A stretch of 6,426 bases of DNA from an uncultured Oscillospiraceae bacterium (GCA_900543305.1 UQQZ01000110.1:1-6426), one strand, 5' to 3'. Shown: positions 1-5,731, counted from the stretch's first letter. Translations and numbers: made by a program. The notes: generated by a model from the letters alone, not told the origin.

Positions 1-1
1 A

Positions 2-886
2 GGCTTGGGCTTTGGCATGAAGGTCTACGGGGTTATGCGCGGCTACAACGGCTTGCTCCACGGGGACATGAAAGAGATGAACATGCGCAGCGTGTCTGAT
101 ATCATGCAGCATGGCGGCACGGCACTGTTCACCGCTCGCAGCCCCGAATTTAACACCCCCGAAGGCGTTCAGAAAGCTGCTGCCATGTGCCGGGAAAAAG
201 GCATTGACGGTGTGGTGGTAATCGGTGGAGACGGTTCTTTCCGCGGTGCCCGGGACCTGACTGCAGCCGGCGTACTGTGCATTGGCGTTCCTGGAACCAT
301 CGACAACGACATTGCATGCACGGACTATACCATCGGTTATGATACCGCTTTGAATACTGCCATGGAAATGATCGACCGGATCCGCGATACCACCGAGTCC
401 CATGACCGTTGCAGTGTGGTTGAGGTTATGGGCCGCCGCTGCGGCGACATTGCCCTGAATACGGGTATTGCCGTAGGCGCCATTGCCACTTTGGTTCCCG
501 AAGTTCCCTTCGATTTTGAAAAGGATGTGATTGACCGGATCCGTCTGGCTCAGTCTACTGGTAAGAAACATTTCATCGTGGTTGTGGCAGAAGGTGTCGG
601 ACATACCCAGGAAATTACTGAGCGCATCCAGAAGGAAACCGGCATTGAGAGCCGTGCCACCATTTTGGGCCATGTACAGCGGGGCGGTTCTCCCACGCTG
701 CAGGATCGTGTTGTGGCCAGCCGTATGGGATATCACGCAGTACAGCTGTTGGAAAATGGAATTGGCAACCGTGTAGTGGCTATGAAGGGCCAGGCAATTG
801 TGGATTTCGATATCACTGAGGCTCTGAACATGCCTCGTGTGTTTGACGAGAATCTGTATCGGATTTCCGCAGTTCTCTCTATCTGA
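2..886 (+). CDS. pfkA: ATP-dependent 6-phosphofructokinase, N-terminus cut by window edge
   Basis: Phosphorylates fructose 6-phosphate to fructose 1,6-bisphosphate, the committed step of cytoplasmic glycolysis. The reading frame is open to the left edge, so the true start and the first ~30 residues (including the N-terminal glycine-rich ATP loop) lie outside; the TTG at base 5 is not a credible start. Counting from that codon, GGDGS is at 74-78, the catalytic PGTIDND at 96-102, MGR at 142-144, VAEG at 194-197 and HVQRGGSP at 223-230, all in family order. Gly in GGDGS and Gly in PGTIDND (not GGDDS and PKTIDND) mark the ATP-using rather than the pyrophosphate-using subtype. The C-terminus is complete, and the visible 293 residues plus ~30 fit the usual ~320. 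A strong terminator follows 26 bases after the TGA, so pfkA is the last gene of its transcript. Identification is by motif and is very secure. Confidence 0.97.
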   Translation, partial: GLGFGMKVYGVMRGYNGLLHGDMKEMNMRSVSDIMQHGGTALFTARSPEFNTPEGVQKAAAMCREKGIDGVVVIGGDGSFRGARDLTAAGVLCIGVPGTIDNDIACTDYTIGYDTALNTAMEMIDRIRDTTESHDRCSVVEVMGRRCGDIALNTGIAVGAIATLVPEVPFDFEKDVIDRIRLAQSTGKKHFIVVVAEGVGHTQEITERIQKETGIESRATILGHVQRGGSPTLQDRVVASRMGYHAVQLLENGIGNRVVAMKGQAIVDFDITEALNMPRVFDENLYRISAVLSI

Positions 887-912
887 TTTTCCTTTTCTGA
901 AACGGACAAATG

Positions 913-950
913 AAACGCCCCCTGAGAAGAAAGCCTCAGGGGGCGTTTTT
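913..950 (+). terminator. Intrinsic terminator after pfkA, shared with convergent regulator gene
   Basis: A perfect 14-bp stem (913-926 with 935-948) encloses an 8-base loop and ends in a run of five T (946-950). The stem core is CGCCCCCTGAG / CTCAGGGGGCG, so it is very stable. On the plus strand it ends pfkA. Read on the minus strand it lies 10 bases beyond the stop of the BlaI-type gene. The T-run on that side is poorer (GTTTCATTTG), so it may terminate that gene less efficiently. Confidence 0.93.
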
Positions 951-959
951 GACCCACAT

Positions 960-1355
960 TTATTTGATTTCGTTTTTCCGCTGTTCCAAGATTTCCATCA
1001 GACGATCCAAAGTCTCTTTGTCGTTCATGTCTTCCACAAGGGCGGAAACCAGACGAAATACAGATTGCTCGTTAAAAGCGGCACTGTGCTTCAGTTGAAG
1101 GACCGCATATTCGTCAGCGGTCAAAGTGGGGACAAAAGTACGGGCATAATTTTTAGTGCTCTGAACAAAACCCGCCACTTCAATGGCGCCTTTGTCCAAC
1201 ATGGAGTTGAGCAAGATATGGATGGAAGCAGGTTTCCAAGTACGTTCTGGAGTCAGTTCGATGATTTCCGAACGGGAAAGGGGACGGCTTTCCTTCCACA
1301 TCAAATCCATGATTTCGTTTTCGCTTTTTGTCAGCCTAAAATATTTGTGTTTCAT
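960..1355 (-). CDS. BlaI/MecI/CopY-family winged-helix transcriptional repressor
   Basis: A 131-residue DNA-binding regulator. The N-terminal half matches the BlaI/MecI winged helix: LTKSENEIMDLMW (8-20), PLSRSEI (25-31), a tryptophan before the recognition helix (W40) and a helix around 42-56 ending in DKGAIEV, then a wing and a Y/F-V-P strand (70-76). The C-terminal half (about 79-131) is helical and charged, as in the family's dimerisation region. The length agrees with BlaI and MecI (about 125). ATG at 1355 is chosen because GGGAGGAG (1360-1367) sits 4 bases upstream; an in-frame ATG at 1403 would add 16 residues, but the predicted transcription start is almost on top of it. No BlaR1/MecR1 sensor protease or beta-lactamase lies next to it, and no Asn-Phe dipeptide occurs near residue 101, where BlaI and MecI are cleaved. 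It is therefore probably an orphan repressor answering another signal. It is divergent from nat and may control both itself and nat. Family assignment is secure; the target and inducer are unknown. Confidence 0.9.
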   Translation of the reverse strand: MKHKYFRLTKSENEIMDLMWKESRPLSRSEIIELTPERTWKPASIHILLNSMLDKGAIEVAGFVQSTKNYARTFVPTLTADEYAVLQLKHSAAFNEQSVFRLVSALVEDMNDKETLDRLMEILEQRKNEIK

Positions 1356-1359
1356 TGGA

Positions 1360-1367
1360 CTCCTCCC
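1360..1367 (-). promoter_or_regulatory. Ribosome binding site of the BlaI-type gene
   Basis: On the minus strand GGGAGGAG is followed by TCCA and then ATG at 1355. It fixes the start codon against the in-frame upstream ATG at 1403, which has no comparable site. Confidence 0.85.
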
Positions 1368-1397
1368 GGGATTTTTGCGCAATGAGACCATTCGCGT

Positions 1398-1409
1398 ATT
1401 CATTTGAAT
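1398..1409. promoter_or_regulatory. Candidate autoregulatory operator at the BlaI-type gene's start
   Basis: ATTCA-TT-TGAAT is a perfect inverted repeat with 5-base arms. It covers the expected transcription start of the minus-strand promoter at 1413-1441. Its inner 10 bases, TTCA-NN-TGAA, have the same 4-2-4 layout as the TACA-NN-TGTA box bound by CopY/BlaI-type repressors, with one symmetric change per half. Position and symmetry suggest a repressor site. Assignment to this regulator is inference. Confidence 0.45.
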
Positions 1410-1412
1410 TTA

Positions 1413-1441
1413 ATCATAGGAGAAAAAAGGGAAAAAGTCAA
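1413..1441 (-). promoter_or_regulatory. Sigma-A-type promoter of the BlaI-type gene
   Basis: On the minus strand, TTGACT (1436-1441) and TATGAT (1413-1418) are separated by exactly 17 bases. Each hexamer matches the consensus at 5 of 6 positions. Transcription would start near 1405-1407, giving a leader of about 50 bases before the ATG at 1355. Confidence 0.82.
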
Positions 1442-1483
1442 TAAAAACTCCCTGTATTTTTTTTGAAAATCATAAAATACGGA

Positions 1484-1512
1484 TTGTGAACTTCATACAT
1501 TTGTGTTATTAT
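1484..1512 (+). promoter_or_regulatory. Sigma-A-type promoter of nat-tex with an operator-like site in its spacer
   Basis: TTGTGA (1484-1489, 4 of 6) and TATTAT (1507-1512, 5 of 6) are separated by 17 bases. Transcription would start near 1519, about 64 bases ahead of nat. The spacer contains TACA-TT-TGTG (1496-1505), matching 7 of the 8 fixed positions of the TACA-NN-TGTA box known for CopY/BlaI-type repressors. A repressor bound there would block polymerase directly. The promoter call is fairly good; the operator reading is inference from the divergent BlaI-type gene. Confidence 0.68.
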
Positions 1513-1514
1513 AG

Positions 1515-1541
1515 AAAAATATTCAGTGAACGAATATTTTT
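1515..1541. repeat. Perfect 10-bp inverted repeat at the predicted nat transcription start
   Basis: AAAAATATTC (1515-1524) and GAATATTTTT (1532-1541) are exact inverted copies around a 7-base centre. The left arm straddles the predicted transcription start, so a DNA operator is more likely than an RNA hairpin, which would lose part of its stem. The pairing is almost all A-T, and a T-run continues to 1543. The inner TTCA-G-TGAA (1522-1530) is itself a dyad. Confidence 0.6.
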
Positions 1542-1582
1542 TTCGGAAAACCCCCTAATTCCTTTACAGAAACGGAGTGAAA

Positions 1583-2374
1583 ATGATGGCTTTGACCGAC
1601 AGCCAGCTGCAAGCTTATTTTCGCCGGATTGGCTACACCGGTACCCCGGACCACACCTATCAAACCCTCACCCAAATTCAAAAGGCGCATTTAAACCACA
1701 TTCCCTATGAAAATCTCGATATTCTCCAGGGAGTGCCCCTTTCCCTGGACGAGGAGCATCTGTTCACGAAGATGGTTACCAATCACAGAGGCCGTTACTG
1801 TTTTGAGCAAAACGGATTGTTCTATGCTGCCCTGACAGGGTTGGGATTTTCCGTGACACAGTTTTGTGGGAGGTTTATCGACGGAGAACCCAAGGTAATC
1901 CAAGATAGGAGACATCGTGTTTTGCGGGTAGAAGCGGAAGATGGCGTTTTCATCTGCGACGTAGGTGTGTACGGAGAATCTCCTAGGCGTCCCTTGCGCT
2001 TGGTGGAGGGGGAGATCCAGGGGGATGGCCTTTGCCAGTACCGCTATCTCAAAGACGATTTTTACGGCTGGGTGGAATGCCAAAAAGAACGGGGGAAAGG
2101 ATGGAAATGGGTATACGGCTTCACGGAAGAGCCTTGGCGCAGCTACGACTTTGAGCAGCCTTCCTTTTTCTGTGAGAAGCACCCTCAGTCTATTTTCAAC
2201 ACCATCCGAAAGGTGGGTATTTTCCGAGAGGAACAGAGTCTGACGTACATCGACGACGTGTTTACCATTTACGCCATGGGGCAAATTCTGTACCGAGAAA
2301 CGGTTCCCGAGGAGTACGCGGCAGATTATCTCAGCCGGCATTTTGGAATCCAGTTGGAAGGGGGAAATCCCTGA
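1583..2374 (+). CDS. nat: Arylamine N-acetyltransferase family protein
   Basis: Cytoplasmic acyltransferase of the NAT family, which moves acetyl (or another acyl) groups from coenzyme A to arylamines, hydrazines or related amines through a cysteine thioester. The Cys-His-Asp triad is visible: C73 in RGRYCFEQN, H111 in RRHRVL and D126 in CDVG. The spacings of 38 and 15 residues equal those of Salmonella NAT (C69, H107, D122). The N-terminal IGYTG and HIPYENLDIL (about 39-48) are also family motifs. Length of 263 residues is normal. ATG 1583 is preferred because GGAG (1574-1577) is 5 bases upstream; ATG 1586 is equally possible, and GTG 1577 overlaps that site. Two positions depart from the common pattern: RGR instead of RGG before the cysteine, and DVGVYG instead of DVGFGG after the aspartate. 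It is divergent from the BlaI-type repressor and followed at one base by tex. The physiological substrate cannot be read from the sequence. Confidence 0.93.
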   Translation: MMALTDSQLQAYFRRIGYTGTPDHTYQTLTQIQKAHLNHIPYENLDILQGVPLSLDEEHLFTKMVTNHRGRYCFEQNGLFYAALTGLGFSVTQFCGRFIDGEPKVIQDRRHRVLRVEAEDGVFICDVGVYGESPRRPLRLVEGEIQGDGLCQYRYLKDDFYGWVECQKERGKGWKWVYGFTEEPWRSYDFEQPSFFCEKHPQSIFNTIRKVGIFREEQSLTYIDDVFTIYAMGQILYRETVPEEYAADYLSRHFGIQLEGGNP

Positions 2375-2375
2375 T

Positions 2376-4580
2376 ATGGATCCAATAACAAGGCTTTTGG
2401 CCCAAGAATTTCAAGTAAAACCGGAACATGCGCAAGCTGTGGTGGAGCTGTTGGACGGAGGGAATACGGTTCCCTTCATCGCGCGATACCGGAAAGAGCA
2501 GCATGGAGCTATGGATGATCAGACCATTCGTCAGTTGGCGGATCGCTTGACTTATCTGCGAGGCTTGGAGACCCGAAAAGAAGAAGTGCGGGCAGCAGTG
2601 GAGGAACAAGGCAAATTGACTTCAGACTGGGAAGCCGCACTGAAACGGGCCACTACGTTGGCGGAAGTGGAAGACCTTTACCGGCCCTATCGGCCCAAAC
2701 GCAGGACCAGAGCAGGGATAGCTCGAGAAAAAGGATTGGAGCCCTTGGCCCAACTGCTGCTTGAGGGAAAAAACCAGCAGGGAAAGTATCAAACCCTCCA
2801 GGAGCTGGCGGCGTCTTATGTAAACCCTGAGAAAAAGGTGGAAACCATCGAAGAGGCTTTGCAAGGGGCGAAAGATATTCTGGCAGAGGAGTTTTCCGAC
2901 GATCCGGGCATCCGGAAACGGCTGCGAAGGATGCTTCAAAAAAATGGGTCCCTTCGAACCAAAGCAACTACGGAAGAAGATACGGTATATCGGATTTATT
3001 ATGACTTTGAGGAACCCCTGGGACGGTTACAAAGCCACCGGATTCTCGCCATCAACCGTGGGGAGAAAGAAGGAATTTTAAAGGTTTCCTTGAATCCCGG
3101 AGAGGAAAGTCCGTTACCCAGGATATTACGGGACATTCTGACGCCAAGTCATCCCTATCCGGAGCTGCTGCGTGAGGTGGCAGAGGACGCCTGGTCCCGC
3201 TTAATCTTTCCCTCTCTGGAACGGGAGATCCGCAATGATTTGACGGAGATGGCAGACGAGCAGGCCATCCACACCTTTGCCTTGAACCTTCGGCCGCTTC
3301 TGATGCAGCCTCCTGTCAAGAATCAGGTCACTTTGGGCTTTGACCCCGCGTACCGGACTGGGTGTAAGTTGGCAGTGGTGGACGGAACCGGGAAGGTATT
3401 GGAAACCGCCGTTATCTATCCCACCAAACCCCATAATAAGGTAGATGAGGCCAAAGGCGTGTTGCGGCGTCTTTGCGAAAAGCATGGGATCACCTGCATT
3501 GCCATCGGAAACGGCACAGCTAGCAGAGAGTCGGAATTGTTTGTCAGTGAGTTTATCAAAGAATACGGAAAGCCTTTGTCTTACATGGTGGTCAGCGAAG
3601 CGGGAGCCTCTGTTTATTCCGCCTCTAAGTTGGGGGCTGAAGAATTTCCCGATTATGATGTTTCATTGCGTTCGGCCGTGTCCATTGCAAGAAGGCTTCA
3701 GGACCCTCTGGCGGAATTGGTGAAGATCGATCCAAAAGCTATCGGTGTGGGGCAATACCAGCACGACATGCCACAGGCGAGACTGTCTCAGGCTCTGGAT
3801 GGAGTGGTGGAAGACTGCGTCAATGCAGTTGGAGTGGATCTGAATACGGCTTCCCCGTCACTTTTAGGACGGGTTGCGGGGATCACACCAACGGTGGCCA
3901 AGAATGTGGCTGCCTACCGGGAAGAGCACGGCAGTTTTCACAGCCGCCGGGAGCTAATGAAAGTTCCCAAACTGGGCCCCAAAGCGTTTGAACAGTGTGC
4001 GGGGTTTCTCAGAGTGATGGAAAGTGAGAATGTTCTAGATCACACCGCAGTACACCCGGAATCGTACGCCGCAGCCAAGGAACTGCTTTCCCTGTGTGGC
4101 TATACCTTGGAAAATGTGGGAGATTTGACAGGTTTGGAGGAGCGTCTTCAAAAATTGGGTGAAAAGAAAGCAGCAGATGCTTGCGGAGTGGGTATTCCCA
4201 CATTGCGGGATATCGTTTCCGAGCTTCAAAAGCCGGGGCGAGATCCTCGTGATCAGCTGCCGCCTCCGATGCTGCGCACAGACGTAATGGACCTTTCAGA
4301 CTTAAAGCCTGGCATGAAGCTGACGGGGACTGTGCGGAATGTGGTGGACTTCGGTGCTTTTGTGGATATCGGTGTCCACCAGGATGGCCTTGTTCATGTG
4401 TCCCAGATCACCAACTGCTATATCCGTCACCCATCTGAGGTGCTGACGGTGGGAGATATTGTGGAAGTGACGGTGCTGGAAGTGGACGAGAGTAAGAAGC
4501 GGATTTCCCTAACCATGCGAGACCAGACTCAGCCGAAAGGGGACAGCTCGAAAAAAACCAGATTCGGCGCCAAAGCGTAA
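2376..4580 (+). CDS. tex: Tex family S1 RNA-binding transcription accessory protein
   Basis: A 734-residue nucleic-acid-binding protein of the conserved bacterial Tex family, which influences transcription and RNA handling. In order: the N-terminal helical region with TVPFIARYRKEQHG (31-44), a central core, a YqgF/RNase-H-like domain (about 318-450) opening with GFDPAYRTGCK (321-331), a helix-hairpin-helix region (about 480-548), HPESY and RDPRDQLPPPML linkers, and a C-terminal S1 domain (about 642-715) with FGAFVDIGVHQDGLVHVSQ. A basic tail follows. Length is slightly short but normal for Firmicutes. ATG 2376 is chosen because it begins MDPITRLLAQEF, the usual Tex N-terminus. AAGGGGG (2358-2364) lies 11 bases upstream, inside the end of nat. 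The nat stop (2372-2374) is separated from this ATG by one base, so translation is probably coupled. Nothing is broken or missing. Confidence 0.97.
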   Translation: MDPITRLLAQEFQVKPEHAQAVVELLDGGNTVPFIARYRKEQHGAMDDQTIRQLADRLTYLRGLETRKEEVRAAVEEQGKLTSDWEAALKRATTLAEVEDLYRPYRPKRRTRAGIAREKGLEPLAQLLLEGKNQQGKYQTLQELAASYVNPEKKVETIEEALQGAKDILAEEFSDDPGIRKRLRRMLQKNGSLRTKATTEEDTVYRIYYDFEEPLGRLQSHRILAINRGEKEGILKVSLNPGEESPLPRILRDILTPSHPYPELLREVAEDAWSRLIFPSLEREIRNDLTEMADEQAIHTFALNLRPLLMQPPVKNQVTLGFDPAYRTGCKLAVVDGTGKVLETAVIYPTKPHNKVDEAKGVLRRLCEKHGITCIAIGNGTASRESELFVSEFIKEYGKPLSYMVVSEAGASVYSASKLGAEEFPDYDVSLRSAVSIARRLQDPLAELVKIDPKAIGVGQYQHDMPQARLSQALDGVVEDCVNAVGVDLNTASPSLLGRVAGITPTVAKNVAAYREEHGSFHSRRELMKVPKLGPKAFEQCAGFLRVMESENVLDHTAVHPESYAAAKELLSLCGYTLENVGDLTGLEERLQKLGEKKAADACGVGIPTLRDIVSELQKPGRDPRDQLPPPMLRTDVMDLSDLKPGMKLTGTVRNVVDFGAFVDIGVHQDGLVHVSQITNCYIRHPSEVLTVGDIVEVTVLEVDESKKRISLTMRDQTQPKGDSSKKTRFGAKA

Positions 4581-4592
4581 GGAAAGCGTAAG
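4572..4592 (+). repeat. Tandem 10-base direct repeat across the tex stop codon
   Basis: AAAGCGTAAG occurs at 4572-4581 and again at 4583-4592, an 11-base period. The first copy holds the tex TAA stop (4578-4580). It looks like a small local duplication with no obvious function. Confidence 0.7.
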
Positions 4593-4642
4593 CATTCTGG
4601 TGGGAAAACCGTCACTTTTTTCCATCATACTCATATGAGAAA

Positions 4643-4648
4643 AGGAGG
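4643..4648 (+). promoter_or_regulatory. Ribosome binding site deciding the zinc-ribbon start
   Basis: A perfect AGGAGG lies 7 bases before GTG 4656. The in-frame ATG at 4635 lies upstream of this site and has no ribosome site of its own, so GTG 4656 is taken as the start. Confidence 0.88.
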
Positions 4649-4655
4649 CTTCACC

Positions 4656-4868
4656 GTGGAAAAAAGACAATATATGTGCCCCAAATGCGGATGTACCCAA
4701 TACGAAAGTGACCAATTCCAGGCTACCGGGGGCAACTTTGCCAAGCTATTTGACATTCAGAACAAGAAGTTTATCACGGTAAGTTGTACCAATTGTGGTT
4801 ACACTGAGTTATATAAATCTCAAACTTCTTCAGGGTGGGATGTTCTGGATTTTCTGGTTGGAAACTGA
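4656..4868 (+). CDS. Small zinc-ribbon protein, predicted nucleic-acid binding (COG3478 / DUF2082-like)
   Basis: A 70-residue protein beginning at GTG after a perfect AGGAGG. It has two cysteine pairs, CPKC (C8, C11; C13 also present) and CTNC (C44, C47), separated by a strand-rich stretch with NKKFITVSC. This is the layout of the short Zn-ribbon family annotated as predicted nucleic-acid-binding proteins (COG3478, PF09855). The C-terminal WDVLDFLVGN is also typical of these proteins. No signal peptide or membrane segment is seen. It lies 75 bases behind tex with no convincing terminator or promoter between, so it is probably cotranscribed with nat-tex. Its stop codon falls inside a hairpin (4865-4886), and a strong terminator follows. 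Molecular function is unproven; zinc binding is inferred from the cysteine pattern. Confidence 0.85.
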   Translation: MEKRQYMCPKCGCTQYESDQFQATGGNFAKLFDIQNKKFITVSCTNCGYTELYKSQTSSGWDVLDFLVGN

Positions 4869-4886
4869 TTCTTGGAAGAGAATCAG
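4865..4886 (+). other. Stem-loop with GGAA tetraloop overlapping the zinc-ribbon stop codon
   Basis: CTGATTCTT (4865-4873) pairs with GAGAATCAG (4878-4886), 9 bp with one G-U pair. It closes on GGAA, a GNRA-type tetraloop. The TGA stop (4866-4868) lies in the left arm. No T-run follows, so this is not itself a terminator. It lies 6 bases before the terminator stem and could act as a 3'-end stabilising structure (inference). Confidence 0.6.
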
Positions 4887-4892
4887 GCAATG

Positions 4893-4928
4893 AAAAAGGG
4901 GACGCAAAACGCGTTCCCTTTTTTTTTT
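4893..4928 (+). terminator. Bidirectional intrinsic terminator between the zinc-ribbon gene and sfsA
   Basis: AAAAAGGGGACGC (4893-4905) pairs with GCGTTCCCTTTTT (4911-4923), 13 bp with one G-U pair and an AAAAC loop, followed by more T to 4928. On the minus strand the same stem ends in TTTTT, so it also terminates sfsA, whose stop codon begins right at the edge of the T-run. Confidence 0.92.
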
Positions 4929-5605
4929 CAAACCAACTGGATTGTCACAGGCCTTGTGGGGGTCAAAGAGTCCGGGGTGACATGACATTCTACTGCTTCC
5001 AGACGAACTCCCTGATGAGCCGCCTTTTCCAGAGCGGTGGCAAATTCGGGATGAGTGAGCCGGTTGGGGGTAAAATACCGGACCCCTTCCATCTGCACCA
5101 CAAAGAGGACACAGGTACGAAAGCCTTCCTGCGAAGCCCTGCAAAGTTCTTCCAGGTGCTTGACGCCTCGTTCTGTGGGAGCATCGGGAAAAAGGACGAC
5201 TCCATGGTCCTCCAAGGTCACGCCCTTGACCTCCAGAAACCAATGTTCGCCAGGGGTTTCTACGGAGAAATCGAAACGGGAATTGCCCCATTTGACTTCT
5301 CTGCGGTAAGAAATCATTTCCGGGAAAAGCTGAGGGAGATATTCTTCTGCCACTTGGTTGGGCGCTTGGCTATCCATGTTGATTAATAGAGGGCCTTTTT
5401 CCACCGCAATCAAATCGTACTTTGTTTTTCTGTTGGGATTAACGCTTTCCGCCAAGTAGACTTTGGCCCCGGCGGTAAGCAATTCCCGGCAGCGTCCCGT
5501 GTTTTTTACATGACAGGTTTCCACAGACCCTTCCCGTTCCACCAAAGCGATAAACCGGTTGGGCCGAGCTAGAAAATGACCCGATACAACGGAAGAATAT
5601 ACCAT
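4928..5605 (-). CDS. sfsA: SfsA family DNA/RNA nuclease (sugar fermentation stimulation protein)
   Basis: A 225-residue SfsA protein, first named in E. coli for a stimulatory effect on maltose metabolism. The family has an OB-like N-terminal part and a PD-(D/E)XK-type nuclease fold, with reported nucleic-acid binding or cleavage. Visible motifs are RPNRFIALV near the N-terminus, NTGRCRELL (35-43), PNRKTKYDL (57-65), SRFDF (109-113), EVKGVTL (125-131) and FPDAPTERGVKHL (139-151). The aspartate of SRFDF and the E/K of EVKG are the likely metal-site residues. ATG 5605 is preferred: AGGGG (5614-5618) is 8 bases upstream, while the in-frame GTG at 5614 overlaps that site. Length is close to E. coli SfsA (234). 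It has its own promoter and converges on the zinc-ribbon gene with a shared terminator. The cellular role in Firmicutes is not settled. Confidence 0.95.
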   Translation of the reverse strand: MVYSSVVSGHFLARPNRFIALVEREGSVETCHVKNTGRCRELLTAGAKVYLAESVNPNRKTKYDLIAVEKGPLLINMDSQAPNQVAEEYLPQLFPEMISYRREVKWGNSRFDFSVETPGEHWFLEVKGVTLEDHGVVLFPDAPTERGVKHLEELCRASQEGFRTCVLFVVQMEGVRYFTPNRLTHPEFATALEKAAHQGVRLEAVECHVTPDSLTPTRPVTIQLV

Positions 5606-5635
5606 TTGATACACCCCTATTTCAGAAGTCCCATC

Positions 5636-5664
5636 ATTATACTTGTTTTTCCGGTCCTTTGCAA
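5636..5664 (-). promoter_or_regulatory. Sigma-A-type promoter of sfsA
   Basis: On the minus strand TTGCAA (5659-5664, 4 of 6) and a perfect TATAAT (5636-5641) are 17 bases apart. Transcription would start near 5629, leaving a leader of about 24 bases. The upstream gene has its own terminator before this promoter, so sfsA is probably monocistronic. Confidence 0.87.
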
Positions 5665-5683
5665 GGAAAGGCTCAGTTTCCCG

Positions 5684-5720
5684 AAAAAAGGGCGCTGCCC
5701 CAAGAGGTAGCGCCCTTTTT
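5684..5720 (-). terminator. Intrinsic terminator of the GtaA-like gene
   Basis: AAAAAGGGCGCT (5685-5696) pairs perfectly with AGCGCCCTTTTT (5709-5720). A G-U and two G-C pairs extend the stem to 15 bp around a 6-base loop. Read on the minus strand it ends in TTTTTT (5684-5689), 11 bases after the stop of the GtaA-like gene. It separates that gene from the sfsA promoter. Confidence 0.92.
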
Positions 5721-5731
5721 AAGCGTAAAAA

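Noticed and set aside
837..1385. A 182-codon plus-strand open frame opposite the BlaI-type gene
   Set aside because: It overlaps the end of pfkA, runs through the terminator and is antisense to a clear BlaI-family gene; its protein has no recognisable motif and there is no ribosome site.
960..1403. Longer BlaI-type protein starting at ATG 1403
   Set aside because: The predicted transcription start is within a few bases of this codon, and the strong ribosome site precedes ATG 1355; the extra residues do not belong to the family fold.
1428..1453. AGGGA/TCCCT inverted repeat flanking the -35 box of the BlaI-type promoter
   Set aside because: Arms of only five bases separated by 16 bases, in low-complexity sequence; likely chance.
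1691..2341. A 216-codon minus-strand open frame
   Set aside because: Antisense shadow of nat, whose catalytic triad is intact on the plus strand.
4600..4620. Possible weak terminator after tex (GTG...CAC followed by six T)
   Set aside because: Only three contiguous base pairs before a mismatch; too unstable to call, so read-through into the zinc-ribbon gene is assumed.
4835..5386. A 183-codon plus-strand open frame
   Set aside because: Overlaps the zinc-ribbon end and the terminator, and is antisense to sfsA with its conserved motifs.
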